Of a stretch of 64,000 nucleotides of DNA, positions 1 through 13,149 are shown piece after piece (within the stretch, counting starts at the first letter, position 1; each line of letters starts with the position of its first letter). The notes below the pieces were generated by a model that saw only the letters and a program-made list of their open reading frames with translations, had not been told where the DNA came from and did not search any database. The translations under genes were made by a program, and so were the position numbers. This DNA comes from Helopsaltes ochotensis (lineage: Eukaryota; Chordata; Aves; Passeriformes; Locustellidae): assembly GCA_013400155.1 (NCBI GenBank), contig VXBM01000548.1, positions 368,897 through 432,896 of the forward strand, written 5' to 3'.

Positions 1-3000
1 CAGTAAATGATTGTTATTTGCACAAGGAAAAACCCTGCAATGCACTGTACTGACTCCACTGTTTGCTCAGCCCTAGATGGCAGAGAGTTAGACAAAAACA
101 AATACACACACCCCAAAAGAACATCAATATCTCTCTTGTTATCACATTTACATGCTTTTGAAGAAAGTTTATAATGCAAAAAGACATTTTCCACCCCACC
201 TTTCTTTTCAGACAGAATGGACTTTTTTAAATGATGGGAGTCCCAGGGTTATTCATGAATATTTAACAATTTAAACACAATTTTTAAGTTCTTGCCTCAG
301 TTCTCAGTGCTAAAACCAGTCTTGTCTCTGTGCCTTGCTGTCTTGTTCTAGATTTTTTTACATGGAACCATGATGCTTATAATCAGTATGCAACACCTAT
401 GGAAGCACATGACTCTGCTTTATCTAGGCTTCCTGAAACCTGTCTTAATATCTGAGTTCATCTCAACCATCTGTATTCTCCGTTGGTTCATGTAAAAGGC
501 AGTTGAAATGGAGATAAGAGCAGTTCAGATGCGCAGAGCACATCTGGTTTCAGGTGCCAGTGAAGGAATTTGTTGCTGAGAACCAAGGCCATGATAAAAG
601 ATCTCTGTTGCTACTATGTAACAACTTCATAGAAATAGCTAAAAGTGTAGTTCTTTCCCCAGAAAAATCATGATCCAAAATTGGGTGTCCGCCAGGAATG
701 TACATTATGGACAGGAAAAAGGGACAACGGGTAATAACTTTTGAGAACCTGAATGTGTCTTTTATTCACAATTTGTGAAGAAACTGGAATTAAGGTTATT
801 TTTACATAACTGGGTTAAGGGAAGACAGCCTTTTCTAGGATTTTAGGAGGTCTTCAGCTCTGCATAGTAGAGTATCTTGATTTTAGGATTTTAGGAGGAT
901 TTTAGGATTTTAGGAGGTCTTCAGCTCTGCATAGTAGAGTATCTTGATATCCAGGGCTGGGAATAAGGTCAAAGCAAAGAGGCAGCCTGGGAAACAGCAT
1001 CAGTGGAAGCCTGGACGTTGCTGTCATCTGCAGCTGCTTTGGTAAGATGAGGTTACTTCAGAGAGAAAGCCAAAGACCTTCCTGTAGAAGTTGAAGATGG
1101 TTTCTTCAGCTGTAATTTTTATTAGGATAACATTTGCTCATGAATTTAGACAAAGCAAGCATTTTATAAATTTGATCTAACAAAGTTACCTCTCATAAAC
1201 ACAGAAATAAACTGTCAGTGTGTTCCCTTTTCCCTTCTCATTCAAATCCTCACCTCACTGTCTGCTCCAGCTCCACCCCAGCTGACCTCACTGGTTGGTG
1301 CTCAAATCACAGCATCTTTCTGACAGTGGGACACAGATAACAATGCCTTCTCTTGGCAAAGCAGGCCCTTGTAAACAAAGCTGCTTTTGCTAACATTATT
1401 TTAACTTCCTAGATCCTCTTAGTTTATAAAAGGGAAGATGGGTCCTAAAGGTATTTCAAAGACTGCAGTCCTCCAGAAGTATTTCCTTCTGCAGCATGAA
1501 GGATAGATCCAGCGAGGGTGTGAACATGTTTCGAAGGGATTGAAGCAAGGAAGTTATGTAAGGCAGGGAAAAGGATACCCCCACAGGCTCCCTGGCTGTT
1601 CCCTGAAATTGCCAGAGACTGCAATCAGAGGAAGACATCTTAGTAGATGGTTTGGGAATAATTTATAAAACTTGACTTACTCATTTTAGGTTTTTTTTTC
1701 CTTGTAGCTCAAACTATTTATGTGTTGTGATAAATGATCAACCAGCGTCTCTAAGTGACCTGAAAAATTACACAGACTGGACTGGCCAGGCTTTCTGAAG
1801 TGCTGAGTCTGTTTTGTTTAGGCACATGGATCAGACTGAGAAATGAGAAAAACAAGAGCAAGATCCCAGACCTGCCACGGTTTTGACTTCTGCAACCCTT
1901 TGCTCTCTGCAAGTTGTAGGACATGGGGGAATTGTGGCTGCCGGCAGCCGATGCTCTGTTTTACCAATCCAACACAGTAACCAGCAGCCCTCACCAGTTT
2001 GTTTTTCTGTTTGTTGAAATCCTATCTGTCCAAACTTCTGAAAGATGATTTTAAAGGTTTTTAACAAAGGTCTTCCACATGGGAGTAATTTTGTATTTTG
2101 TGGGCATCATCACATAAAGAGGTATTTTCTTAAGTAAGTGTAAGTTTTATTAAGCTCTCACACTAAATGATATTCCTTCTTCTTCCCCACATTTCTTTTG
2201 CACTATGATCTCACTTTAGATTACTAATGCAGCCAGATGTATCCTGGATAATTTGGCTCCATGCAAAGTGTCATTTCCTTGTGATCTCTCTGTTGATACA
2301 GTCATTGCTACAGTTCAACATTATCCAATGATTAAACCAGGACCAACTGACATCTCTGCATTTGCGAAGGACAATTCTGCTATGAAGAGTCATCATGTAC
2401 AAGAATGCCTCCATCATACTCACTAGATACCCTGCTCTGATTTTGATGGCATTCCCAGCTCCCTTTAGGCATGCCCTCAAGATTTTGGCCAAACCTGGCT
2501 GGAAACTCCTCCCTGGCGCAAGTATGGTTTGAGGAAGTCAGTCCCATGGACTGTTCAGTGTGTTCAAAGCTTTGCTGCTACAGATGGTCCAGATAAAGAA
2601 TAGGTTTTAAAAAGTGAAATGGAGTTGTCATAATGGTATGATTAAGAAGAAAACATAGGAAGAGGGAAAGTGGAAATATTAGGAAGTGTTAACATCATGG
2701 TATGGCATGAAGTTTCAGTAGTACTCAGAGATTCATGCTGTTGCATACAGGTGGACCACAAGCATGCCCTCAGTTCTGACTCACATCTGCAGTGATCCAT
2801 TTCTTATGCCAGAGTTTTTGCCACTTGTGGTGAACAGAACAGTCGATACCACAGAGATTGCACAGATTTTAAATGGCTCTTTCTTCCCTCCTCACTGTAC
2901 ATCACAGATTTGTCTGCAAAACATGTTCTTTTAATTGAGTTCAAAGGGGGGAAGGAATCAGAAAAGGTTTAAATTACAAGTGGAAAGAGAGGAGTTTGCA

Positions 3001-4231
3001 AAGAGAGGCCAGTTCTGTGAACCGCTCTCCCAAATCCCCAACTCACTCAAAAAAATATTTGAGTTTTTCTTGCCCCAGACTCTGCAAAGTTCAGCCCTAA
3101 TTTAATCACTTAAACTCTGGTAAACTGCAAACTCCAGCATGCTCACAGCTTTCTGTAGATAGTTATCACATCTCCCTCAGCCCTTGTTTAGCCAAGCTGC
3201 ATACACGACATTCTTTTAGTTCTTGTAAAATCAAGGCAAACCAAACTATCAGTTTTGAATGTACACAGAAATGCATCTTCTCCCAAATCTATCAGTGACC
3301 CACAACCATTTATTAGCTGCCTTAGCCATCTCCATAAATCCAGTAGAGGGAGGCATTACACAGATGTGGTTCTACAGCTGAGGAACTATCTCCAGATATT
3401 TGGGGTCAATAAAATGAAGCAAGGTCACAAACAACCAAAGCTTTGTCTGCTTTAGTGGCCAGGTTGATGTGGAAAAGAGAGGAGGTTTGTAAAAGGAGGG
3501 GAAACATGCTTCCTGGGATGGCAAAAATTAATCTCTCAGTGCTCAAGGTGTTTAAGAGAGAAATGAAATTACCCTGAAGGGAGGGCACTCGGAGAAAAAT
3601 AACTTTTGATTTAGATGTTCCAGAAAATATGTGGAATAAATCTTATCCATGAAATCCATGCATGAAATCCATAGTGTCTTATGTTGATTTAGCAACTGTA
3701 TTGTATGAGATGCAACGCAGGTAAATCCATGTTATAACACATGTTATTTTCTCATCCATTCAGCAGAGGCCTTAAAAAATAAAACATAGCCTTGTTACTT
3801 ATTTTGCATGTTCTTATTTCTGCTCTACCAGTTTAGTTACAGCTGTGGTAGCAGGAAAAGTTGTTATAAGGCAGGACACTTACCCTGCAACTTGTATGCT
3901 CCCACTGGGAACCCACAGAATCAAGTTCTCATTATGAACTCTATTTTCACCTCCCACATTGTGAGCACTAAAAGAGGAAAAAGAAAAAAAAAAGCTTCTG
4001 GCCTGTAAAAATATAGAATTTCTTCCTTAGGAGAAATGAATTGAAAACTAATTTTTGAGGAAGCAAAGCTTTCTATCAGCAGTACTGTTATTTCTTATTA
4101 TTGGTTTGAATGGCTTTAGCACCTGGAACCTTCATCTATGCTGAGGACTGTGCATTGCTGCCTGCTGCAGGCTAATCCAGGGGCAAAAATCCCTCTCTAA
4201 ATTGGTAAAGGGAAAGAGCATGGTTTGCTCC
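1..4231. other. Non-coding stretch, no gene recognised
   Basis: AT-rich sequence with short chance frames (up to about 78 codons). Apart from the 45-base duplication at 837-948 and a small repeated GAAATCCATGCAT near 3650, I see no transposon, RNA gene or coding signal. Confidence 0.6.
837..948 (+). repeat. 45-base direct duplication
   Basis: The 45-base segment at 837-881 recurs identically at 904-948, offset 67 bases. The spacer is made of GATTTTAGGA-like units that also occur within each copy, so slippage or unequal exchange at this short motif probably produced it. Confidence 0.95.
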
Positions 4232-4360
4232 CATTTTACAGATGGAGACCTGGTAAAAGAAGATGTTAAAGCACTTGTCCACGTTTATTCTGCCAGCAAT
4301 ACAACCCAGATCTCTTGAGTTTGAGTCCAATACTTTAACCACAAAACCCTCCTCTTTCCA
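4232..4360 (+). mobile_element. Ancient MIR-like SINE fragment
   Basis: The order of blocks matches the core of MIR-type amniote SINEs: CATTTTACAGATGGAGACC, then GTTAAAGCACTTGTCCA, ACAACCCAGATCTC, and AATACTTTAACCACAAAACC. Divergence is high, as expected for an element that stopped moving long before birds radiated. This is pattern recognition from memory; profile alignment would settle it. Confidence 0.6.
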
Positions 4361-5222
4361 GTTTCAGTGTTTAATTAATGATGATGATGTCTGCAGCTTC
4401 CTCTTATCAAGCCATCCTTTCATCAATGATGGTATTGTGGTTATTTCCCTACCATGTGTGTGGCTGTCTTCCAGTTATTTTACCAGCTCCTGAAACCATG
4501 TTCACAAGTGTAGAATTTGCTAATATTTCCCAAGTCCCTTCTTAAATGTGAAGCTGAACTCTGCTTTCAGTGCACATCGATTTTATGCTAATGATGAATG
4601 TAATGCAGTGATGGTAAAACCTCCTGGGACACGTGGATTAGCTGAGGTTTCCAATACCATCTTTGCTGCCACCTGAAGTGTGAGGTATGGTTCTTTCTTC
4701 CCACCATCAGTTAAACACCTTAAATGGTTTCACCAAAGAATTTGAACATCATTAAAATAGCCTTTGAATATCATTAAAATGGTCCTCCATGCCATTTCTG
4801 GTTGAATTTGGAAATAAATGTCACTTGGTCCTGGTTTTTCAGGTGTGGGAGGCTTCAAGTTTTGTCCTCTCTTATGGCAAGTCCCCTTATTCATGGTTCA
4901 ATAATATTTATCCTTTTCCTTTGTGAGGATTAAGGGAAGAGCTTTGAAGGGCTTATTTGCCATCAGCACCACTTCCCTCTTGTTAAAACAGGACAAGGTT
5001 CATAATGACACAGACCTGAATCAGTTGTAGACCCTTCATCAGCTCTGCATCAAGATGAATGAACTATACAGCATGTCAACAACATTATTTTTATTGATCT
5101 TACTTGGAGGTGGTCAAAAGATATGACATTATCATAAGTGGCTTTGTTTAATTATCCACTTTATCTTACTTTAGCTGACCTTTTCTTGGATAAATCTGCA
5201 GTCTGGGGATCTGGTAAGAACA

Positions 5223-5280
5223 TGCCTCTGTCAGGCAGTTGGATTAGAGGGTAGGTATGGATCCCTTCTAACTGAACTAT
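5223..5280 (+). mobile_element. CR1 LINE 3' tail fragment
   Basis: About 55 bases match the last part of CR1: GGCAGTTGGA, then GGATCCCTTCTAACTGAACT, which corresponds to the usual GGTCCCTTCCAAC block before the terminal octamer repeats. It passes directly into a TCTAT microsatellite. Confidence 0.7.
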
Positions 5281-5385
5281 TCTATTCTATTCTATTCTAT
5301 TCTATTCTATTCTATTCTATTCTATTCTATTCTATTCTATTCTATTCTATTCTATTCTATTCTATTCTATTCTATTCTATTCTAT
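5281..5385 (+). repeat. (TCTAT)n microsatellite, 21 perfect units
   Basis: One hundred and five bases of uninterrupted TCTAT follow directly on the CR1 tail. The unit resembles the CR1 terminal octamer (ATTCTATG) with three bases lost, so the array probably grew from that tail. Confidence 0.97.
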
Positions 5386-8300
5386 CATCTCTTGATGAAG
5401 CTAAAAATAAAAAAAACTAGCTTCATTCCCACTTATGGTAAGACGTGTGTTCATAGGAACACTTTAGCTTGTAGCTGACATTAACTTCATGTGCATCACC
5501 AAGATGCTCTCCATGTTCTGTGATCAAAAGGAAGCAGAAGAGGATTTAAAATTATTGAGTGAAGTCTCCACAGCTGCTGTGTGAATAAATAAAACAAGCC
5601 AGGACTCAAGTCCAGTGGAAGATGGCACAGTTCAACTCACCACCAGAGCAGGGTGGCCACATCCAAGCAGTCTGTTGGGACACATCCTTGATCCACAACG
5701 AGAACCAGAACAAAATGCTCATTGGCATGATGCTAGGTGGCCTGGACAGAAGTAATTGTGTCCTATACACTAACAATTTGTCAGTCTGAAAAGTCATATG
5801 CCAGGGCTCATGTCCATTCCCTGGCTCTTTGCATTCACTTTAAGATTAAATCAACCACGATCTGGAATGATCTGTTCTATTGTCCATTGATGGTTAGTTT
5901 AGGCAGTTGACTCAGATGGAGCCATATGGATCATGTGGATTGCTGCCTCCATGCCTGGCTTACAGGCAGAGTGGAAGCAGCAAAATGTGTGATATCAACA
6001 AAAAAAACAAGATGGAGAGGAATAAAGGGGAAAAGTAGCATCCTATGGAGACATTTGTCCTCTGGAGTTGTCCATTCTTAGGTCTTCCGGCCAAGACAGT
6101 GGGAAATCCAGTGTTTTCTTTATCAACTCATGACTAGTAGGGTGGTTTTTTTTTTTCTTTCCTGAATTAATGCAATTTAATTATTAGATTCTATGTTTAT
6201 GATTGGGAAATACTGGCTAGGGTACCTGTGGGAAGTGTTTGGTTTCTTAAGGTTTCTGGGCTATTTTTTTCTGAGCAATTTTGCATTGTAATTTTAAGAA
6301 AAAAAGTTAGATACCTAGCCTGACCTTCACTGCTGCCAGCAATACCTGGCAGGCTGGTAACACATACAGAAAATCTCATCTGTCATCAATAAAAAGTCAA
6401 TCCTGCAGTCCAGAATTCTGCTGGGGCAGAATTCCCACCCAAGCTATTATAAAATTCTCAGGAATAAGGGAGACCGAACTGGAATCTTATTTTGTTCAGG
6501 TTCATCTCTTACTATGTTTTGATTTTCATTCCTTTTGACAGAAAATAAAATTCACTGTAGTTGACCATTTGAGCATCAGCCTTTGTTTAGGTCTGAGACT
6601 GGCACATACCCAAAGTTTCAATCAAAGCCAGAAGACTATAGGAGAGGGAGATAGAAAGCAATCCTTGTAAAGACCCTGTCATCCAATTTTGCAATGTTCC
6701 AGAGAAGGAAAAAGTTACTTACAGACCCCCGTGGTTACCAGCTTATACCTAGAAGCATGACATTTTATTACCTTTCTCCTCTAACTGGTCATCAAATAAT
6801 CCTACTGTTTTTTAACTCCTCTTCTACAGAATGAATCCATCAGTCTTGCTTTGTCCATCATAGGGGGTTTTTTGCACTTTCTTTTGCATTTGTTAAGAGT
6901 CTCAGTTTAGCCTTAACGCACTGCTGCTTAGCAGTGCTCATAACACTCAGACATGCATTAATTGATCTTCGGATATGCTCTCCTTCCCTATCTGCTTCAC
7001 TGATTTGTTCCGTTCAATTTCATCCAACACGTCTCGCATCAAATTGTGCTGTAATTTCCACTGCTGGATTTCAGCATCCTTTGTGTTTAACTCCTGGGTC
7101 TCTCCATAGTTCTAATTACAAACCTGGAGGATTTAGTTGGAATTTTAATGGCAATATAATAGTAAGCCTAGAGCCAAAACAAGTATTCAGTATTTTGGGA
7201 CTGCCATGAACTGAGAGGCAGACCAGGCAGCAGGCTTTAAACACAAATGTGCAAAAAACATTTAAGGAGACTTAACTTGAATTCCTTCTTTTCTCCTTGA
7301 ACAACTCATTTTATTAGGGAAAGTTTAATTTGTTAAATTGAAATGCTTAGACATTTTAAAGAGAAAAGACTCCAAAAATGTAGCATGTATTTCATGCCAA
7401 AATGTTATTCCAGAGTTTGCCACCCATTTGTGTTTCAGTAGAAATACTTGCCTCCCACTCCTTGGCACTGGCTCAAAACTCTTTTTCTCAAAGGAGGTGC
7501 TGAAAAAGCATCTGAGTATTAATTTTTCTTTTGTGGGAGGTTTTAGTGTTGTTATAAATCACTATAAATCACAAATCAAGCTTTAAATGGGAGACTTCAT
7601 AAGCCAGTCTCACTGAGTAAGGCTGTGAAAATGAAAAGCTTAAAGCAAATGCTATCTTGATGTGTTGTATTTAAATTGCCTCTAGCAGACTTAGTGGCCT
7701 GGTTTTGCCAGTGTCTGACCTGCTCTTCCAAATGGTGAAGGGAAGCATGGTAGGCACCTCCTCTTACAGTGGTGAATGTGATTCAAAGCTTCATTTGTCA
7801 AAGGAAGCTGGTTCAAGTCCCACTTTTGAATTTGTGGAGCGACTTTTCTCTAAGAATCTCATATCTTTGCAAGCATTACTGGTGACTTACCCATTGCACA
7901 ATCTGAATTTAAGAGCTAAAGCACCAAGACAGCACTTCTTGCTCTGATAAAAAATTTATGTGATTACATACGTACAGTTCTGAGTGTTTCAAATCCCCAG
8001 CCAGAGACTTAGCAACACCCTATATTTACATGACATTTTTTATTCTGAGGTATTTCTCTGAGTCCGGTACACCAACCATGTGTAGGTAATTATCAGTAAT
8101 CATCGCTAATTGTTTTTACAATTCTTTTTCCATTTTGGCATCAACTTTGAAACAGCAGCTTAACATGAGCTCATCTAAACGTAGACTTTGTGAAGACAAC
8201 ATTTCTTAATAGGAGCTGTACAGGGAGTCCAAGGAGACAAAGCGTTCCAAGTTGGAGCGCGGCCAGGACACCAAAGTCATCGCTAGAAGTCATGGGATCA

Positions 8301-11300
8301 CTAATGCCCACAAAGTGGTCAGGACCTCCACTGAGTTTTATGAGTGCAATGTCTCACCCGAAGAACAACTTCTTCAGCAGCACAGTACCCCATTGTACTG
8401 CACTGGACTCGTTCATGTGCAAGGAGAAGAGTCCCATTCACTGAGCCCCTCATGCCAGCGCGTCCGGCTGACCAGACGGTCTTAGTGCGTCTCCCAGCCC
8501 TCAGACCACCTGTCTTGGCTCGCCACACGTGGCCGGGCGCCAGCGGGAGATGGCAAACCTCTCAGCTTTCCCAGATAAAGACATTTTTGGGGCCTCGTGG
8601 GATTTGTCCATCCCCGCTGAATTTTCCTCATACTTTCGTGCTTCAGCTCAACAGTTTGCAAAGCGGAGGGGAATCAGTTTGGGAAGCTCTTCCTTTGGGT
8701 CTGCAGCAGCTGGGGTTGGTCTCCCAGCGCTCCGGGCGGTCCAGTGATAATAGGCTACTGATAAAACTCACTGAATCCACACGTCCTAACACTGCCCAGG
8801 CCAAACTGCCTTTTACCACATGGGGCCATACTTCAGGTGACTTAAATACACTTGAAGAGCTGTTGAAATTGCAACTGCCTTCCCACCTTCTCTGGTAGCG
8901 CAAATCCATCTCTTTCTGTCAATGTGTGGACCCTGCTGTGAGTTTAGCCAAGCAATGCTGAACAGGCACAATTTCCACAGGACAAGAACACTGTGCAATC
9001 CAGCACAGATTAAAATACAGGCTTTTTTCAGTTTCCTTTGCCATTTTACAGTTAGCCACAGCACCCTGCTGCTTGGTCCTGTGGCTTTTGAGCATTTCTC
9101 TGGCTTCATCCACCAGTCCTACAGCAGCTCTGTACAGAAAAGAGGAAGACAATTTGAAACCTTCAGGTATGTGGTGAATCTGTAGAGTTGTTTTAGGGTG
9201 CCAAGGCAACTGCAGTAATTATGGGACTAAATTCACTACTGAAAGTTCAACTCCCTTTCCCAAGTCACTGCTTATGTAGTTTGTCTATGCACACCATCAG
9301 TTGGTGGGATGAAGAGTGAAGGCTGGGCTATCATTTTCTGCAAACAAAAGGGTGAAAGATTACCTTTCATTTATTTAAATAAAAACAGCTTTTAAAGATT
9401 CTCTGCAAGATTACACGAAGGCTAGAGGCCTGTGTACATAACTGAGTTTTCACTGATACCCAGCCAGAGACAGGTCCTAAAAGCATGAACATCTGAGTAG
9501 CAGTAGTTAAAATCTAAGGAAATTTCAGGCTAAAAAAGGTGTGGACAGTAGAAGAAGTAGAAAAAAAAAAAAGCAGATAGCATGCTAGCTTGGTCTGAAG
9601 TTGGAATTCAGATATCTAAATCTTACTGTGGTTGGGATTTAAACCGACTCAATCCTACTCAAAGAGTATAAACATCATAAAACATGGATGGATCTATCTT
9701 AGCAGGCATTGCTTCCACATAAGGCCTGGAAATCACAGAGAAATATCTGAACATTAGCTAATCATGGTGCAAAACAAAGAATAGACTCAGAGCTTGGATT
9801 TAAATAAAAAAATGTAAAAATAGAAAGTGCGCTCACTGTGCTTCAAGCCATGGTAGAAATCTTGCAGGTAGCCTTGGATTTTTGTGTCTGGATCTGGTCT
9901 TCAGTCTTCCACGGTGAAATAGAGTTTCAAGAAATAATCATATGTGACATATAATTGGCTTTGAAGACTGTGATGGAACTTCTTCACTGGAAAAATCAAC
10001 ATTTAAGTATTATTTTTTCTGAAGAAAAATCCTTGCCTCCAATGAAGGTCTGAATTAGAAAGATGACTGAAAACTCAAGGGGCACTATAGGCTGTAGAGA
10101 TAATTACAGATTTCCATGTCTCCAAAGTCCATGGAAAAGGGAAATCTTGGGCTTTGTGCTGTCAGATGACTGTACCCAAGTTATGTAGAATTCTTCTGTA
10201 CAGTTATGCGCTTCACTAGTATGAAAAAGAGAATTCTTAGTATAAAAAGGGGAATCTGCCTCAGACACACTGTCAATGGTATGAAAAGAGGTCCAAAATT
10301 ATGGTTTTGCAGCATCAGCTGAACATCCATGCTGCATGCCATCCATTTATTCAGACATTTGGAAAGAAATCCTGGTAGTTTGTGGGAAGGAGGCAGTAGA
10401 GAATAGAGAGAAGAAGGAGGGGAGGGAAGTAAAACATGGTTGATTTTAATTTTTGCTATGGTTTGTTAATTTTGGCATGTGGGAGGTGAAATAGCTCCTG
10501 GCTTTTCTTTCATTGTGATTGTACTTTTTAATGTTGGCAAACACACCTGGAGCTGACAATAGGCATTTTCAGTAGTGCATTATTATGAATAAAACTAAAA
10601 ATAAAATCATGAAGCCAAACATAAAACTGAGTGTGTGGTTATCTTGAAGTGACACCCTGAGGACTTACTGTTGTACTTGCAAACTGCACAAGCCCGTCAC
10701 CCTGGCAACAAACAGATAAAAGAACAAAGATATATATTTACCTCTTAGAAGGGGGGAAACCATTTGTAGGGCTAATTCCTGTGGTCTTCCTGCAGATAGA
10801 AGTCCTGAGGTAGTTTTATCTGAGTAACATCTAAGTAAAGACATCAGGTTTTGGCCTGCCATTATATCCTGATTCTTTTCCTTCTTCTACCACTTAAAAA
10901 ACAAGTCAAAATAAATGCCTATGGAATTATGACTGCCTGAAATAGTGTACAGGAAGTGAGAGTGTAAAACAAGGAATGTTTTGGGTGATAAATATGCTCT
11001 TGAATTGTACACATCAACTAAATGCTGACATATGTTACCTGTTCAGAGATATAACACTGAGGCTACTGTTTTTAATTCCATAAACTTATGTCTTTATAAG
11101 AAGTATTTGTATAATAGTTGTCTATACTTTTATTCATATATTCATGCACACGCTACCATACACAAGCATGCACATTAATAAAATGTCATTCCTCAGAGGC
11201 TAAGGCGTCTTTGCTTAAGGATTTTCAAAGGCAAAAAACTCTGAGTGTTTAACTCATAGACAGATTCTAAAACCATTTCAAAGACCACATTGTTTTTTGC

Positions 11301-12560
11301 ACTGGTTTGTTAAAATCTATGGGTCTCAGTTGGTTATTTCATGGTTGTAACTCAAAAACCAAGACAAAACTGAGTGCATGTACTCATTGATTTGGAAGCT
11401 GTCCCAGACTTGATGAGTATAAAAGATGAAAGCAACTTTTCTTCTTGCTTTCTCCCAGATTACTATTTCTACAAAAATTCCAGGTTCACTCATAAGTCCC
11501 AGAGATGTGGGGGCACTTCATCTCAACAGACCCACATTGCACGGGCTGTGGCAGAGTGGAAGAGGTGAGCATTTTCTTTGGGAATCTTTGGTTAGAAGTT
11601 ACAACTATGAGAATAGTGGACAAAACCATCTGCTGATGCTATGCCAGCTGCCTTTTCCAAGTGTGCAGGCTGTCACAATTTCATGGTTTCAGTCATTGCT
11701 TCAGCAAATAATTCAGGATATGAAGAAAGGAGTTAGAGTGATACTGGAGATGGAAGCCGGTCTTCTACTGGACATACTTAGACATACTTAGTCTTCTGAG
11801 TGTGGGAGGGTCTTATATAAGACAGAAAATGTGCCTGAATACATATTGTTAAAGATGAATTTGAAAGTTATTTAACTCATGTTTGAATAACAACAACAAA
11901 AAATTAGTATGTGGTTTGTTTCCTTAAAATGTATTTTATTTCACTACAGTTGAGTAACAGCAGTGGTTAGGAATCTGTGAAGGCAATAAATTTCAGAATT
12001 TTGGGACTCCTGAGAAGTGGGCACTCATATTTTTGATATTTATTGCTTTTCACTAGAAAATTAATCCTGAAGAAAGAGCATCTGATTGTGAGCAATATTC
12101 TGAAGATCTCTGTCTTCACATTCATCATTAGCAGGTGGCATCTGGCTCAAGACCACAGGAGGAGAATTTAGCAGGTGGTCTTTGAGGGGACTCATATGAC
12201 TTCTGCTTTCTGTTTGTACGAAGAAGGAGGGAGGTTCAGGAGAAGAACAGCTCCTACCAGGAGGGCTGTGCCAACAGGAAGCAGTACCAGTGACTCAGTG
12301 GGTGGCACACTCTCCATCTGAGCTGGTATTGCTCCCAGTCATCACCTCAACGGATAGTAGGAGAGGTTGAGAGTTAAAGATAGCATCTTTCAGACACAGG
12401 AGATAGATAGTAACCTGAGTTCTCATGATCTGTTCTCCTCTCATTATGATTTTTCATCTTATTTTACTGTTAATTTTGGGAACTGAGGCTTTCTAGACTT
12501 AGCAGATCACTGACAAAATCAAGTTTAGCTACAGGAGTCTACCAGGCTACACTGTGAACG
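5386..12560. other. Non-coding stretch with one unidentified open segment
   Basis: Apart from the open segment at 8213-8485 and its CpG-enriched surroundings (to about 8750), this stretch holds only stop-rich unique sequence and short A or T runs. Frames of up to 121 codons around 11.4-11.8 kb show no protein-like composition. Confidence 0.55.
8213..8485 (+). other. Unidentified CpG-enriched open segment, possible exon or pseudogene fragment
   Basis: I do not recognise a protein here. Seen: a weak acceptor-like TTTCTTAATAG ends at 8212. The next 90 codons are open to a TAG at 8483-8485, and the in-frame codon just before the start is itself a stop. The first 60 or so codons use many G/C third positions and give a charged, plausible peptide (KLERGQDTKVIARSHG lies near its start). 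CpG is raised from about 8215 to 8750. Other frames are also open nearby, including 184 codons from 8344, which weakens the argument. Possible polyadenylation signals are ATTAAA at 9009 and AATAAA at 9378. It could be a terminal exon, a decayed gene copy, or chance within a GC-richer patch. Confidence 0.22.
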
Positions 12561-12835
12561 TCACAGAACTACAGGATGATGTGAGTTGGAAGGGTCCTTA
12601 AAGATCCCCTCATTCCACAACCCTGCCATGGGCAGGGACACGTTCCACTATCCCAGGTTGCTCCAAGCCCTGTCCAACCTGACCTGGGACACTTCTATGG
12701 AGGGGGCAGCCACAGCTTCTCTGGGCAGCCTGTGCCAGTGTCTTGCTCCTATCACAGTGAAGAATTTCCTCATAAATCGGTTCTAAATTGACCCCCTTTA
12801 AGTTTAAAGCCATTAACCCATGTACTGTCAGGACA
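12561..12835 (-). mobile_element. CR1 LINE 3' fragment
   Basis: Read on the plus strand it starts with a decayed tail (TCACAGAACTACAGGATG), then TTGGAAGGGTCCTTAAAGAT, GGGACACGTTCCACTA, and CTGGGCAGCCTGTGCCAGTG, the reverse complement of the CR1 3' end. It is 5'-truncated at about 12.83 kb and abuts a second CR1 piece. Confidence 0.85.
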
Positions 12836-12848
12836 TGCCTTTGTAAAT

Positions 12849-12985
12849 ATCTTCAGCTAGACCAGGTGTCTCAGAATCCTGTCCACTCTGACCTTGAATG
12901 TTTCCAGGCACAAGAACATGTACCATCTCTCTGGGCAAACTGTTCTCAGATATCCAGATATTCCTTTCTATTAAAGAGACCTCTA
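12849..12985 (-). mobile_element. Second CR1 LINE fragment, lacking its 3' tail
   Basis: Blocks ATCTTCAGCTAGACCAGG, TGTCCACTCTGACCTTGAAT and CTCTGGGCAAACTGTTCTC repeat a part of CR1 already present in the copy just before it, so this is a separate insertion or a duplicated segment rather than a continuation. Confidence 0.65.
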
Positions 12986-13004
12986 CTCTGTATTATGACT
13001 ATTT

Positions 13005-13023
13005 ATATATATATATATACACA
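13005..13023 (+). repeat. (TA)n short microsatellite
   Basis: A TATATATA tract followed by ACACAC, directly after the CR1 fragment. Confidence 0.85.
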
Positions 13024-13149
13024 CCACGATGGGAAAATAAAAACATACCCTTCAGAGCCTTATTGAGATTTTATTGAGATTTCTTACAAGGAGGAGATCA
13101 TAATGAAATGTATCTTTTCTCCTGCCCTTTTATTCTGTTAGTGGCTTTT

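Noticed and set aside
7740..7825. Possible tRNA gene because GGTTCAAGTCC resembles a B box
   Set aside because: No A box at the right distance and no cloverleaf pairing could be drawn.
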